Source: Alkalihalobacillus pseudalcaliphilus (GTDB taxonomy: Bacteria; Bacillota; Bacilli; Bacillales; Bacillaceae_D). Taken from it: DNA of 64,000 bases. The stretch is taken from NCBI GenBank assembly GCA_001038565.1, contig LFJO01000003.1, positions 1 to 64,000 of the forward strand, given 5' to 3'. Shown here piece by piece: positions 26,334 through 35,846 of this stretch. The position numbers and the translations under genes were made by a program. Under the pieces are notes generated by a model. The model had not been told where the DNA came from, did not search any database, and saw nothing but the letters and a program-made list of their open reading frames with translations. Position 1 is the first letter of the stretch, and the number at the start of each line of letters is the position of its first letter.

Positions 26334-27533
26334 GTGAAAAAGTGGTATGTCTATATGTTTTTGCTAGTTTTTCCGTTCTTTATCGTTTCTACTCAGCCTA
26401 TATCAGCTGAAACGATCAATGAAGGACAAGCTGAGGAGAAAGAGAAACAAGGCTTTGTTGATGAGCAAATACAAAGGTTAAACTTGGACGATATTATTCA
26501 ATACTGGGAACAAATTTCAACCGAATATGGTGGCTATTTACCAGAAAGTCAAAAGGGATCTTTATTCGATTTTTTAACAGGAGATAAGACTTTCTCCTTT
26601 AAGGAATGGGCAATTGGATTATTAAAATTCTTATTTCATGAAATTATTGCGGGTGGAAGGTTGCTAGGAAGCTTGATTTTACTTACGGTTTTTTGTTTGA
26701 TTTTACAGTCGATTCAAAATGCATTTGAACATCAAACAGTAAGTAAAGTGGCTTACGCAATTACGTATTTAGTATTAATGATTTTAGCTTTAAATAGTTT
26801 CAGGCTAGCCATTGATTATGCAGAATATGCGGTTAGTAATATGACAAACTTTATGGTTGCGATGTTGCCGCTTTTACTTGCTCTAATGGCGACCATTGGC
26901 AATATAACCTCTGCCGCCCTTTTCCATCCGTTAATTGTTTTTCTTGTGCACACGAGCGGCTTACTCATTCAATATCTCGTCTTTCCTTTACTATTTTTAT
27001 CTACGGTATTGCATATCGTTAGTACATTGACTGACCACTATAAAGTAACAAAGCTCGCTGGCTTATTAAGAACCATTGCGGTAGGAGCATTAGGTGTTTT
27101 TCTAACCGTTTTCCTTGGCGTTATTTCCGTACAAGGTGCATCGACAGCTGTGGCAGATGGTCTAACCGTTAGGACGGCAAAGTTTATCGCGGGAAACTTT
27201 GTGCCTGTTGTTGGAAGAATGTTTACCGATGCTGCCGATACAGTGTTAAGTGCGTCTTTACTTTTGAAAAATACGATTGGTATAGCAGGTCTTGTCATTA
27301 TGTTAATCCTATGTGCATTCCCTGCTATCAAGATATTAGGACTAGCCTTTATTTTTAACTTTACTGCAGCTGTTTTACAACCATTAGGTGGTGGACCTAT
27401 TATTGATTGTTTATCGATAATTGGTCGAGCGATCATTTATGTTTTTGCTGCTTTAGCTATCGTTTGTTTAATGTTTTTCTTGGCGATAACCATTATGATT
27501 TCGGCGAGTAATGTCTCATTTATGATTAGGTAA
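26334..27533 (+). CDS. spoIIIAE: stage III sporulation protein AE
   Basis: A 399-residue polytopic protein, equal in length to the B. subtilis protein. It has a signal peptide (WYVYMFLLVFPFFIVSTQPISAE), an extracytoplasmic N-terminal part of about 100 residues and then several membrane helices. GTG 26334 is chosen because AAAGGAGG lies 6 nt upstream, inside the longer frame from 26313. Confidence 0.93.
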   Translation: MKKWYVYMFLLVFPFFIVSTQPISAETINEGQAEEKEKQGFVDEQIQRLNLDDIIQYWEQISTEYGGYLPESQKGSLFDFLTGDKTFSFKEWAIGLLKFLFHEIIAGGRLLGSLILLTVFCLILQSIQNAFEHQTVSKVAYAITYLVLMILALNSFRLAIDYAEYAVSNMTNFMVAMLPLLLALMATIGNITSAALFHPLIVFLVHTSGLLIQYLVFPLLFLSTVLHIVSTLTDHYKVTKLAGLLRTIAVGALGVFLTVFLGVISVQGASTAVADGLTVRTAKFIAGNFVPVVGRMFTDAADTVLSASLLLKNTIGIAGLVIMLILCAFPAIKILGLAFIFNFTAAVLQPLGGGPIIDCLSIIGRAIIYVFAALAIVCLMFFLAITIMISASNVSFMIR

Positions 27534-27546
27534 AGGAGGGGTGTGA

Positions 27547-28215
27547 ATGTCCTTTGTTATCACATGGCTAACGAATATTATTTTACTCATTCTTCTTGCT
27601 ACGATCTTAGAGTTATTACTTCCGAAAAATGCCCTACAAAAATATGTAAAGATGGTTGTTGGGTTATTACTTCTTATTGTGTTATTACAACCTGTGTTTA
27701 CTATATTTACCGAAGATTTCGATAGATGGCTATACCAAATCGCGGCTAATCAGTCAAAGGAAGAAAATTCGATGGAAGAATTAATAAATTTGCAAAAAAG
27801 AGAAATAGAGTTGGGACAATCTGCATATATTTCTAAACAGATGGCGGATCTTTTACTAGAGGAAGTGAATGGGCACCTAAAAACCACATATGGTCTCGTC
27901 GTTGTTGATTTACACATAGAGTTCAATGAAGGATACCAGCCTGGTTCTCAGTCTTCTGTAGAAGATATTGCTTCTATACAGGTACAGATTCAGCCCGTTT
28001 CGGAAAGTGAGTTAAAGGAAGAGCCAGAGATAAAAGAGGTTTCTATTGATATGGTAGAGATTGATACGAGTCTTCCTCCTATAAAAAAAGAAGAGGAAGA
28101 TACATCCGATCAATTATTAGAAGAAGTCAAAGAAGACCTTATTAAAAGCTGGGAAATTCCGGAACAAACTCTCTCAGTCGTTTGGAAAGGAGGGACGAGT
28201 GCCATTGAAGAATAA
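27547..28215 (+). CDS. spoIIIAF: stage III sporulation protein AF
   Basis: A 222-residue protein with two N-terminal membrane helices (FVITWLTNIILLILLATIL and MVVGLLLLIVLLQPVF) and a soluble domain. A Glu/Lys-rich stretch (about 150-190, KEEPEIKEVS...IKKEEEDTSD) is not needed for recognition. AAAGGAGGGG before the ATG; the end overlaps spoIIIAG by 17 nt. Confidence 0.92.
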   Translation: MSFVITWLTNIILLILLATILELLLPKNALQKYVKMVVGLLLLIVLLQPVFTIFTEDFDRWLYQIAANQSKEENSMEELINLQKREIELGQSAYISKQMADLLLEEVNGHLKTTYGLVVVDLHIEFNEGYQPGSQSSVEDIASIQVQIQPVSESELKEEPEIKEVSIDMVEIDTSLPPIKKEEEDTSDQLLEEVKEDLIKSWEIPEQTLSVVWKGGTSAIEE

Positions 28216-28894
28216 GTCAAAATCAGATGAGCAATGGTTTAAAAAATTGTTTGCAACATCAAATCAAGAAACGAAAAAGAAGATTCCACTGCATTATGTG
28301 CTGCTCGTTGGCTGTGTCGGTTTAATGATGATGCTTTTAGCTAATTGGGTACTTCCAGAAGAAGAGCGTAGTTTAAACGAGACACCAAGTGAACCAGTAT
28401 ATAGTGACCCACCAAGAGAAAACGACGAGAGCGATGAAGTAGAAGAGACATTTGGTAGGTCTAATGAAAACTTAGAAACAATGCAAGACTATGAAATGCG
28501 CTATGAAAATCAACTCAGAGACATTCTAAATGAAATAACAGGTGTAAGTAACACGACAGTTATGATTACTTTTTCGGAAACAGAGAAGAAAATATTTGAA
28601 AAAAATCGAAATCGTAAACAACAGCATACAGAGGAGGTAGACAGAGAAGGGGGAACAAGGCAGGTAGAAGATATTAGTGAAGATGAACAGGTGGTTACCA
28701 TTCAAACAGGAGATTCCGAGGAACCCTTGTTAGTTAAGACAGAAAAGCCTGAGGTTAGTGGGGTACTAGTAGTGGCTAGGGGTGTAGAAAATGTACAAGT
28801 AAAAAGTTTTGTCGTGGAAGCGGTAAGTCGTGTTTTAGATGTACCTGCCCATCGCGTTTCTGTTATGCCTAAAAAAATAGAGGAGGATGAATAA
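28199..28894 (+). CDS. spoIIIAG: stage III sporulation protein AG
   Basis: A 231-residue ring-forming protein: cytosolic N terminus, one membrane helix (YVLLVGCVGLMMMLLANWVL, residues about 35-54), an acidic linker, then the ring-building (RBM) domain from ENQLRDILNEITGVSNTTVMITF to the C terminus. SpoIIIAG makes the large ring of the channel in the mother-cell membrane. GTG 28199 behind AAAGGAGGGACGA. Confidence 0.94.
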   Translation: MPLKNKSKSDEQWFKKLFATSNQETKKKIPLHYVLLVGCVGLMMMLLANWVLPEEERSLNETPSEPVYSDPPRENDESDEVEETFGRSNENLETMQDYEMRYENQLRDILNEITGVSNTTVMITFSETEKKIFEKNRNRKQQHTEEVDREGGTRQVEDISEDEQVVTIQTGDSEEPLLVKTEKPEVSGVLVVARGVENVQVKSFVVEAVSRVLDVPAHRVSVMPKKIEEDE

Positions 28895-29595
28895 TGGTCT
28901 TAAAAAAACAAACAGTATGGTTATTAACAATGTTAAGTTTAATTGTTGTGTTGGCAGTGTATTATGTACTGCCTCCTGCCGAGCAAACAGATCTTGCTGC
29001 AATTGGAACTGAGGATGAGCATGAGCAAATGAATCAAACTGAAGATGGTAAGAAAGAAGAAGATAAAGCTGAAGATGGTCAAGATGAAGAGGTTGCTGAT
29101 AAAGAAGAAGCTGATAAAGAAGAAGGAACAAAAGATGACGAAAAAGGAGAGACTAAAGGAGATCAAGAGGCCGATAATCAAGATTCTGTCGTGAATATCC
29201 AAGAAGTATTTGAAGAGGAGGAAGGTTCTGTGGAAAACCCAGCTACTACTGATGTGTTTGCCCAGACAAGAACCTCACTAATGGAAAGCCGTGGTAAGCA
29301 GGAAGAGGCTAATAGCAAGGTGGTCAGTGCACCTGAATCATCGCCATCTGAAGTGTCGAATGCTTTAGATAATACGAAGGAATTGCAACTTCTTGTGCAA
29401 AAAGAAGAAGAGCTTGAACGTGAGATTATGCTTAAAGGTGGATATGAGGATGTCCTTGTTTTATTAACGGAAGGTGCTGCAGAGATTAATGTAAATGTTT
29501 CGGAGTTAACGGCAGAGCAAAGTGTTCAAATTATGGATATTGCTCAAGAAAAGCTTGGTACAAAGGTTACAGTGGCTGTTAATTATGTGAATTGA
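28894..29595 (+). CDS. spoIIIAH: stage III sporulation protein AH
   Basis: A 233-residue protein with one N-terminal membrane helix (about residues 8-26), a long acidic low-complexity linker (about 38-90, Glu/Asp/Lys rich) and a YscJ/FliF-like domain in the last 80 residues (KGGYEDVLVLLTEG). SpoIIIAH binds SpoIIQ of the forespore across the septum. Start overlaps the last base of the spoIIIAG stop. The linker seems a little longer than in B. subtilis. Confidence 0.94.
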   Translation: MVLKKQTVWLLTMLSLIVVLAVYYVLPPAEQTDLAAIGTEDEHEQMNQTEDGKKEEDKAEDGQDEEVADKEEADKEEGTKDDEKGETKGDQEADNQDSVVNIQEVFEEEEGSVENPATTDVFAQTRTSLMESRGKQEEANSKVVSAPESSPSEVSNALDNTKELQLLVQKEEELEREIMLKGGYEDVLVLLTEGAAEINVNVSELTAEQSVQIMDIAQEKLGTKVTVAVNYVN

Positions 29596-29614
29596 TAAAG
29601 TGATGAATTTGATT

Positions 29615-29657
29615 AAAAGTCGTTAACATTTACTTGTAGATGTTAGCGGCTTTTTAT
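29615..29657 (+). terminator. terminator of the spoIIIA operon
   Basis: AAGTCGTTAACAT and ATGTTAGCGGCTT pair around a 10-nt loop, followed by T5. Confidence 0.88.
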
Positions 29658-29707
29658 TTAAGAATATGTTATGGTTAACGAATTAGTGTGCATTGCATTT
29701 TGGGACA

Positions 29708-29716
29708 TGGTATAAT
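29708..29716 (+). promoter_or_regulatory. extended -10 promoter element for gene 29802
   Basis: TGGTATAAT is a perfect sigma-A extended -10. No good -35 lies 17 bp upstream, but extended -10 promoters tolerate that. Confidence 0.65.
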
Positions 29717-29801
29717 ACGACAATGTAACTTGATCCCGCACGAATGGGCAGTGAGCCCCGCTGATTGAAGTTTTACTTTATGATAATAAGGAGCGATAAT
29801 A

Positions 29802-30179
29802 ATGGAATGGACGGATTTAACAGAAGGAGCTAAGGCTGTTCTTGAACAAACGAGGAATTTAAAAAATGATCATATTCAAATTGTGGAATTTGAAATTGGA
29901 TTCGAGCAACATTTTGAAGGTAATGATGGTGATTCATACACGGTTTCCATTCAAGAAGAAGATTATGCTAATTTAAAAAAATATACACTAGAAAACAGCT
30001 ATGATGAAAGATATCATATGGCTCGTAATAAAGATATTGTGAAGATCATTCTATTAGAAGATGGAAAGATTCCAGATAACTTATCAGAATTCCCGGTTTT
30101 CCGTCAATATAAAAAAGAAGCTTTAATCAAAGCTGAAAATGATGCAAATGAAGCTATCCAAGAAGAGACAAGAAACTAA
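29802..30179 (+). CDS. uncharacterised 125-residue acidic protein
   Basis: Not recognised. It starts MEWTDLTEGAKAVLEQTR behind AAGGAGCGATAATA, has a clear promoter and a terminator, and so is a real monocistronic gene. It has no signal peptide or membrane segment; the first two thirds alternate strand and helix (IQIVEFEIGFEQHF, DSYTVSIQEEDYANLKKY) and the last third is helical and charged. No cysteines. It sits between spoIIIAH and accB. Confidence 0.75.
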   Translation: MEWTDLTEGAKAVLEQTRNLKNDHIQIVEFEIGFEQHFEGNDGDSYTVSIQEEDYANLKKYTLENSYDERYHMARNKDIVKIILLEDGKIPDNLSEFPVFRQYKKEALIKAENDANEAIQEETRN

Positions 30180-30225
30180 TTAAAAAATGGTCTGCAATTT
30201 TTGTAGAAACTTATCAATAAAAAAT

Positions 30226-30264
30226 AAGCCTCCATTATCATAAATAATGGAGGTTTTTTTTATT
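30226..30264 (+). terminator. terminator after gene 29802
   Basis: AAGCCTCCATTAT and ATAATGGAGGTT pair around CATAA, followed by T8. Confidence 0.92.
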
Positions 30265-30400
30265 AAAAAGCGAATAATTACTATAAAGTTGGAAAGGGTT
30301 TTATAGAAAAGAATATTTCGTCAAATCGATCTTGTGTTATACTATGATATGTACTTCTATTATGAGGTACTAATTATTGCGATTAAAGGAGCGTACATAT

Positions 30401-30892
30401 ATGCTATCCGTTAAGGAAATCAAAGAATTAATTAAAGCTGTTAATGAATCTGATTTAGAAGAATTTTTGTTTGAAGAAGATGGAACAAAAGTTCATTTCA
30501 AAAAGTCTACACAGGCATCCTATACACATATTCCTGCTGCTTCAGTACCGGTGGTAACAGCACCGATCGAAGGAAAGGCTCAACCACAAGTACAAGAGCA
30601 TGCTTCAGTTGAGAAGGAGCCAGCTGCTAAAAAAGCTGAAAGCAAAGGAAATTTGCATACAATCACATCACCAATGGTTGGAACTTTTTACTCAGCGCCA
30701 TCTCCGGATTCAGCTGACTATGTGAGTGAAGGTGACGATGTATCCGAGAGTTCTGTCGTTTGTATCGTAGAAGCGATGAAGTTGATGAATGAAATTGAAG
30801 CTGAGATAAAAGGTAAAATTGTAGAGGTTTTAGCTGAGAACGGGGAACTTGTAGAATACGGTCAGCCATTATTTGTTGTTGAGCCAAGATAA
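30401..30892 (+). CDS. accB: biotin carboxyl carrier protein of acetyl-CoA carboxylase
   Basis: A 163-residue carrier. The biotinylated lysine is Lys127 in the motif EAMKLMNE; the N-terminal region (MLSVKEIKELI) and a Pro/Ala/Glu linker (about 38-85) precede the biotinyl domain. ATG 30401 follows GGAGCGTACATAT. Upstream, GTGTTATACT gives a plausible -10. Co-transcribed with accC; first committed step of fatty acid synthesis. Confidence 0.95.
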   Translation: MLSVKEIKELIKAVNESDLEEFLFEEDGTKVHFKKSTQASYTHIPAASVPVVTAPIEGKAQPQVQEHASVEKEPAAKKAESKGNLHTITSPMVGTFYSAPSPDSADYVSEGDDVSESSVVCIVEAMKLMNEIEAEIKGKIVEVLAENGELVEYGQPLFVVEPR

Positions 30893-30909
30893 ACAGGAGA
30901 GGGTAAGTC

Positions 30910-32277
30910 ATGATAAAAAAATTACTAGTAGCAAATCGTGGAGAAATCGCGGTTCGAATTATCCGTGCCTGCCAAGAGTTAGACATTGAAACAGTAGCTG
31001 TATTTTCTGAGGCAGATCGTGATGCTTTACATGTTAGATTGGCGGATGAAGCTTATTGTATTGGTCCAACACCTGCAAGTCAAAGTTATTTAAACTTTAC
31101 TAACATTATGAGTGTCGCAACATTAACGGAATCAGATGCCATTCATCCAGGGTATGGCTTCTTGTCGGAAAATCCTGATTTTGCGGAGATTTGTGCAGCT
31201 TGTAACATTAAATTTGTTGGACCAAGCCCACAAGCAATTAGCAAAATGGGAACAAAAGATGTAGCTAGAAAAACCATGGAGGCAGCTCGTGTCCCAATTG
31301 TTCCAGGTTCAAATGGTATTGTAGAGGATGCTGTCGCTGGCCTTGAAATTGCTGAGGGCATTGGATTCCCCGTTATTATCAAAGCCACAGCTGGTGGTGG
31401 AGGAAAAGGGATTCGTGTGGCACGGACACCGGAGGAATTAACAAAAGGAATTCATATTACCCAAAAAGAGGCGCAGGCTAATTTTGGTAACCCTGGTGTC
31501 TATATTGAGAAATATATTGAAGATTTTCGCCACGTGGAAATTCAAATTATTGCCGATGATTATGGAAATACGGTTCATCTTGGTGAGCGTGACTGCACCA
31601 TTCAACGTCGTTTACAAAAGCTGGTTGAAGAAACACCGTCACCTGCTATCTCACCAGAAAAAAGAACGGAAATGGGAGCGGCGGCAGTACGAGCAGCTGA
31701 AGCGGTTGAATATTCAGGGGCAGGTACGATAGAATTTATTTACGATCATCGTACAGGTGATTTTTACTTTATGGAGATGAATACACGCATTCAAGTTGAG
31801 CACCCAGTTACCGAAATGGTTACAGGAATCGATTTAATTAAAGAACAAATTAATGTGGCTAATGGAAAGCCTTTATCTTTTTCACAAGAAGATGTAAAAT
31901 TTAATGGTTGGTCAATAGAATGTCGTATAAATGCTGAAAATGCGAAAAAGAATTTTATGCCATCGCCAGGAAAGGTTACATCTTATATTGTGCCTGGTGG
32001 ATTAGGTGTTCGAATCGATTCTGCGGTATACTCAGGTTATACGATTTCACCTTTTTACGATTCTATGGTTGCTAAAGTGATCACACATGGTGCGACAAGA
32101 GAAGAAGCGATTGCTAGAATGAAGCGAGCACTTTTAGAATATGAAATCGAAGGTATCGATACAACGATTCCATTTCATTTGCGCTTATTAGATCATGAGG
32201 TTTTTGTATCAGGAGATTTTAATACTAAATTCCTTGAAACTTATGCAGTTATGAATCAAGATGAAGGTAATGAGTAG
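30910..32277 (+). CDS. accC: acetyl-CoA carboxylase biotin carboxylase subunit
   Basis: A 455-residue ATP-grasp enzyme that carboxylates biotin on AccB with bicarbonate and ATP. Seen: [30 protein letters not shown], the glycine-rich ATP loop [30 protein letters not shown] and the C-terminal [19 protein letters not shown] before the ATG, 17 nt after accB. Confidence 0.97.
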   Translation: MIKKLLVANRGEIAVRIIRACQELDIETVAVFSEADRDALHVRLADEAYCIGPTPASQSYLNFTNIMSVATLTESDAIHPGYGFLSENPDFAEICAACNIKFVGPSPQAISKMGTKDVARKTMEAARVPIVPGSNGIVEDAVAGLEIAEGIGFPVIIKATAGGGGKGIRVARTPEELTKGIHITQKEAQANFGNPGVYIEKYIEDFRHVEIQIIADDYGNTVHLGERDCTIQRRLQKLVEETPSPAISPEKRTEMGAAAVRAAEAVEYSGAGTIEFIYDHRTGDFYFMEMNTRIQVEHPVTEMVTGIDLIKEQINVANGKPLSFSQEDVKFNGWSIECRINAENAKKNFMPSPGKVTSYIVPGGLGVRIDSAVYSGYTISPFYDSMVAKVITHGATREEAIARMKRALLEYEIEGIDTTIPFHLRLLDHEVFVSGDFNTKFLETYAVMNQDEGNE

Positions 32278-32294
32278 ATTGGAGGAAGTATAGT

Positions 32295-32699
32295 ATGAAC
32301 GAAAATCATATTTTAGAGTTAGACGAACAAAAAAATGAATTAGGTAAAGTTGAGATTTCACCTGAGGTCATAGAGGTCATTGCTGGTATTGCGGCAGCAG
32401 AAGTTGATGGTGTGGCCAATATGCGTGGCAACTTTGCATCAGGGGTAGCTGAAAGACTTGGCAAGAAAAATCACGGCAAAGGTGTACGAGTCGAATTAAA
32501 TGACGACGGTATCTTAGTAGACGTGTCCGTTGTTATTATGTATGGGGTATCAGTGCCAGAAGTAGCTAAATTAATTCAGGAAAATATCCAACAAGCATTA
32601 CAAACAATGACAGCGATCCATTTATCCGCGATTAATGTCCATGTTGTTGGTGTACAGTTTGAGCAACCTGAAACAGCAGCTACTATTGAAGAAAAATAA
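32295..32699 (+). CDS. yqhY: Asp23/Gls24 family envelope stress response protein (YqhY)
   Basis: A 134-residue Asp23 (DUF322) protein: GKVEISPEVIEVIAGIAAAEVDGV..., then a VRVELNDDGILVDVSVVIMYG strand pair. In B. subtilis YqhY is encoded with accB-accC and its loss disturbs acetyl-CoA carboxylase control; a regulatory link to AccBC fits this context. GGAGGAAG precedes the ATG. Confidence 0.93.
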   Translation: MNENHILELDEQKNELGKVEISPEVIEVIAGIAAAEVDGVANMRGNFASGVAERLGKKNHGKGVRVELNDDGILVDVSVVIMYGVSVPEVAKLIQENIQQALQTMTAIHLSAINVHVVGVQFEQPETAATIEEK

Positions 32700-32716
32700 G
32701 AACTTACATGCTCAGT

Positions 32717-32750
32717 AGGCAGTCAAGGTAAAATACTTGGCTGTCTTTTT
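32717..32750 (+). terminator. terminator of accB-accC-yqhY
   Basis: AGGCAGTCAAG pairs with CTTGGCTGTCT (two G-T pairs) around an 8-nt loop, followed by T5. Confidence 0.85.
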
Positions 32751-32973
32751 AATGTTGAGCTAAGAGTGTGCTAAAGCATCGTTTGATATGGCTGTTTATC
32801 ATACGAGTAACCTCTTGCGTGTAATGAAGCGTTATCTGTACGTAAGTGCTCAATAGACTATAGGTGAGAATAACAGAATGAGCTCATTGCAGTTTCGGCG
32901 GATAAGCTGTAAAATTAGCGTTTAGTATGTTATGATGAAGCGTATTAATAAGCTTAAAGGAGCAAAATAGAAC

Positions 32974-33363
32974 ATGAACCGAAGAGTGGCAAGATTAAGA
33001 GCGGCACAAGCTCTCTACCAAGTAGATGTAGCACATACACAACCATTAGAAGCACTGGAAAGTGTACTCGATGATCATGAAGAAGCAAGTCCATTTTTGA
33101 AGGAATTAATTGACGGCACGATTGAGCATAAAGCAAAAATTGATCACATTATTTCTGAACACCTTGTTGGTTGGACAATCGATAGGATGGGAAATGTAGA
33201 TCGAGCAATTGTAAGAATGGCTATTTATGAGATGCTTTATATTGAAGACATCCCTAAAAATGTTACGTTTAATGAAGCGATTGAATTGGCAAAAGCCTTC
33301 GGAGGAGAGGAATCAGGTAAGTTTGTCAATGGGATTTTATCCAAAGCGATGCCGAGTAATTAA
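32974..33363 (+). CDS. nusB: transcription antitermination factor NusB
   Basis: A 129-residue all-helical NusB that with NusE (S10) binds boxA RNA for rRNA antitermination. Family segments: RRVARLRAAQALYQVD (Arg-rich N terminus), FLKELIDGTIEH, DRMGNVDRAIVRMAIYEML, NEAIELAKAFGGEESGKFVNGIL. AAAGGAG precedes the ATG. Starts the nusB-folD-xseA-xseB-ispA run. Confidence 0.95.
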   Translation: MNRRVARLRAAQALYQVDVAHTQPLEALESVLDDHEEASPFLKELIDGTIEHKAKIDHIISEHLVGWTIDRMGNVDRAIVRMAIYEMLYIEDIPKNVTFNEAIELAKAFGGEESGKFVNGILSKAMPSN

Positions 33364-33395
33364 AGCTAACAAGCTTATATAAAAGGAGTGTGGCC

Positions 33396-34253
33396 ATGAC
33401 AGCAAAGATACTTAACGGAAAAGAAATTGCCAAAAGTAAACGAGCGGATATTAAAGTAAAGGTGGATTCTTTAAAGAAAAAGGGAATTATTCCAGGACTT
33501 GCTGTCATTCTTGTTGGGGAGGACTCAGCTTCCCAAACGTATGTACGCTCAAAACAAAAAGCATGTCAAACTGCAGGGATTCACTCTGTATTAATTGAAT
33601 TACCAGAGAGCACATCTGAACAACAGCTCTTAACGGAAATCGAGCGATTAAATCAAGATCAATCAATCGATGGGATTCTTGTCCAACTGCCTTTACCAAC
33701 TCAAATTAGTGAATACGCGATCTTGGAGAAAATAACACCACATAAGGATGTCGATGGTTTTCATCCAAGTAATATCGGTAAATTGGTCATTGGTGAAAGA
33801 GGATTTATCCCTTGTACACCTTATGGAATATTAGAAATGTTGAGAGCGTCAGAAGTTCACATTGAAGGCAAACATGTTGTCGTTGTTGGTAGAAGTAATA
33901 TTGTTGGTAAACCAGTAGGTCAGTTATTATTAAACGAGCATGCTACTGTGACATATTGCCACTCTAAAACGGAAAATCTAGAAATGATAACAAGTCAAGC
34001 CGATATTCTCATCGTCGCAGTGGGGCGTGCTAGGTTTATTAAGGCAACTGCTGTAAAAAAGGGTGCGGTTGTCATTGATGTAGGTATTAATCGGGTTCAA
34101 GAACAATTAGTAGGTGATGTTGATTTCCATGAAGTCAAGGAAGTAGCAAGTTACATCACACCTGTACCTGGTGGGGTCGGTCCTATGACGATTACTATGC
34201 TCTTAGAAAACACGGTGCAATCGGCAAGTAGACGGGAGTTATGGTCATGTTAA
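33396..34253 (+). CDS. folD: methylenetetrahydrofolate dehydrogenase / cyclohydrolase
   Basis: A 285-residue bifunctional enzyme interconverting methylene-, methenyl- and formyl-tetrahydrofolate. Seen: GEDSASQTYVRSKQKAC (the Tyr/Lys active-site motif), DGILVQLPLP, KDVDGFHPSNIG and VVGRSNIVGKPV (NADP binding), then GGVGPMT. ATG 33396 lies 7 nt after AAAAGGAG; a GTG at 33390 is too close. Overlaps xseA by 7 nt. Supplies folates used by GcvT. Confidence 0.95.
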   Translation: MTAKILNGKEIAKSKRADIKVKVDSLKKKGIIPGLAVILVGEDSASQTYVRSKQKACQTAGIHSVLIELPESTSEQQLLTEIERLNQDQSIDGILVQLPLPTQISEYAILEKITPHKDVDGFHPSNIGKLVIGERGFIPCTPYGILEMLRASEVHIEGKHVVVVGRSNIVGKPVGQLLLNEHATVTYCHSKTENLEMITSQADILIVAVGRARFIKATAVKKGAVVIDVGINRVQEQLVGDVDFHEVKEVASYITPVPGGVGPMTITMLLENTVQSASRRELWSC

Positions 34254-35605
34254 AGCAGACGATTTTAACGGTTACAGAAGTGACCAAACAAATTAAAGCA
34301 ATTATTGAGTCAGACGTACGAATGCAAAATTGTTGGATACGTGGTGAAATTTCCAATTATAAGCGACATAGTCGGGGTCATATGTATTTTACAATCAAAG
34401 ATGAAGGTTCAAGATTACAGGCTGTTATGTTTGCTGGGAACAATCGATACCTAGGATTTGAACCAGAAAATGGCATGAAAGTGATCGTAAACGGCGAAAT
34501 AAGTGTTTATGAACCTTATGGATCGTATCAAATGTATGTACGTGAAATGCAACCTGATGGTATAGGTAATTTATATTTAGCTTATGAAAAGCTAAAGGAA
34601 CAATTACAAAGGGAAGGTCTTTTTGCAGAAGAAAGGAAAAAGCCTTTACCAACTTACCCGAAACAAATTGCGATTATCACTTCCCCAACTGGAGCAGCAG
34701 TAAAAGATATGGTCTCTACCATAAAAAGGCGTTATCCAATTGCCCATATTACTTTGCTACCAGTCTTAGTTCAAGGTGAGCATGCACCTAGTTCCATTCA
34801 TTATGCGATCAATCAAGCCAATATTATAAACCAATTTGATATCATTTTATTAGGACGTGGTGGCGGATCGATTGAAGAGCTATGGGCCTTTAATGACGAA
34901 GGGGTAGCCCGGGCGATAGCCGCTTCTACGATTCCAATTATTTCGGCTGTCGGACATGAAACGGATTATACGATTAGTGATTTCGTGGCTGACTTACGAG
35001 CACCTACACCAACAGGAGCTGCTGAATTAGCGGTGCCTGATATTCAAGACATTATGCGTCAGGTTAAACAGAATCAGTTAAGACTAAAACGAATTGTTTC
35101 AGAGAACATCCAAAAACAAAAGAAACAATTAGAGCGTTATCAGCGTTCCTATGCATTTCGTTATCCAGTCAAACTCGTTGAGCAAAAAGAACAAGAGCTT
35201 GATCATTTATTAGAACGAAAAAAGCGTGTTTTTGATTCAATCTTGGCTCAACGCTTACAAAAGATTCAACATTTACATAAAGATTTATTACGTCAACATC
35301 CAGCAGATAAAATTAATCAAACAAAAGAAAAGGTAGAGCTATTAGAAAAGCGCCTACTGAACAAAATGAATGAACAATACAAAATTAAACAAAGCAGCTT
35401 TTTATCTTTAATAGCACAGCTTAAGTTAATAAACCCTTTGCAGATTATGGAGAGGGGTTACAGTGTTGTTTACAGTAAAGAGAATGATATCGTTAAAAAA
35501 GTTGAGCAAGTGCACGTTGGAGACAATCTTAATCTTAAAGTAACAGATGGCCAAATTTATTGTCAGGTTATGAAGGTTGAAAAAAGTAGCAAGGAGGAGA
35601 AGTAA
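34247..35605 (+). CDS. xseA: exodeoxyribonuclease VII large subunit
   Basis: A 452-residue nuclease subunit: N-terminal OB fold (WIRGEISNYKRHSRGHMYFTIKD) for ssDNA binding, a catalytic domain with AVKDMVSTIKRRYP, GRGGGSIEELWAFNDE and SAVGHETDYTISDFVADLRAPTPTGAAE, then a long coiled coil and the small-subunit docking C terminus. ATG 34247 is preferred (GGGAG 8 nt upstream). Followed immediately by xseB. Confidence 0.95.
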   Translation: MLKQTILTVTEVTKQIKAIIESDVRMQNCWIRGEISNYKRHSRGHMYFTIKDEGSRLQAVMFAGNNRYLGFEPENGMKVIVNGEISVYEPYGSYQMYVREMQPDGIGNLYLAYEKLKEQLQREGLFAEERKKPLPTYPKQIAIITSPTGAAVKDMVSTIKRRYPIAHITLLPVLVQGEHAPSSIHYAINQANIINQFDIILLGRGGGSIEELWAFNDEGVARAIAASTIPIISAVGHETDYTISDFVADLRAPTPTGAAELAVPDIQDIMRQVKQNQLRLKRIVSENIQKQKKQLERYQRSYAFRYPVKLVEQKEQELDHLLERKKRVFDSILAQRLQKIQHLHKDLLRQHPADKINQTKEKVELLEKRLLNKMNEQYKIKQSSFLSLIAQLKLINPLQIMERGYSVVYSKENDIVKKVEQVHVGDNLNLKVTDGQIYCQVMKVEKSSKEEK

Positions 35606-35842
35606 ATGAGTGAGCAAAAAAACGAAACAGTCAGTTTTGAGGAAGCGATGGGTGAGTTAGAGCAAATTGTTGAAAAGCTAGAACAAGGAGACGTAGCTTT
35701 AGACGATGCCATTGCTATGTTCCAACAAGGAATGGAATTATCGAAACAATGTCACGATAAACTAGAAGAAGTTGAAAAGAAAATGGATCGTATTTTGCAT
35801 CCTGATGGTGAAATTGAAACCGTTCATTTAGTGGAGGAATAA
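35606..35842 (+). CDS. xseB: exodeoxyribonuclease VII small subunit
   Basis: A 78-residue helical hairpin protein ([20 protein letters not shown]...) that coats the XseA coiled coil. Its ATG directly follows the xseA stop; AAGGAGGAG lies within the end of xseA. Confidence 0.94.
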   Translation: MSEQKNETVSFEEAMGELEQIVEKLEQGDVALDDAIAMFQQGMELSKQCHDKLEEVEKKMDRILHPDGEIETVHLVEE

Positions 35843-35846
35843 GAGA

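Noticed and set aside
28939-29202. Minus-strand hydrophobic frame opposite spoIIIAH
   Set aside because: It is the complement of the Glu/Lys-rich linker, which yields Phe/Ser/Leu-rich nonsense.
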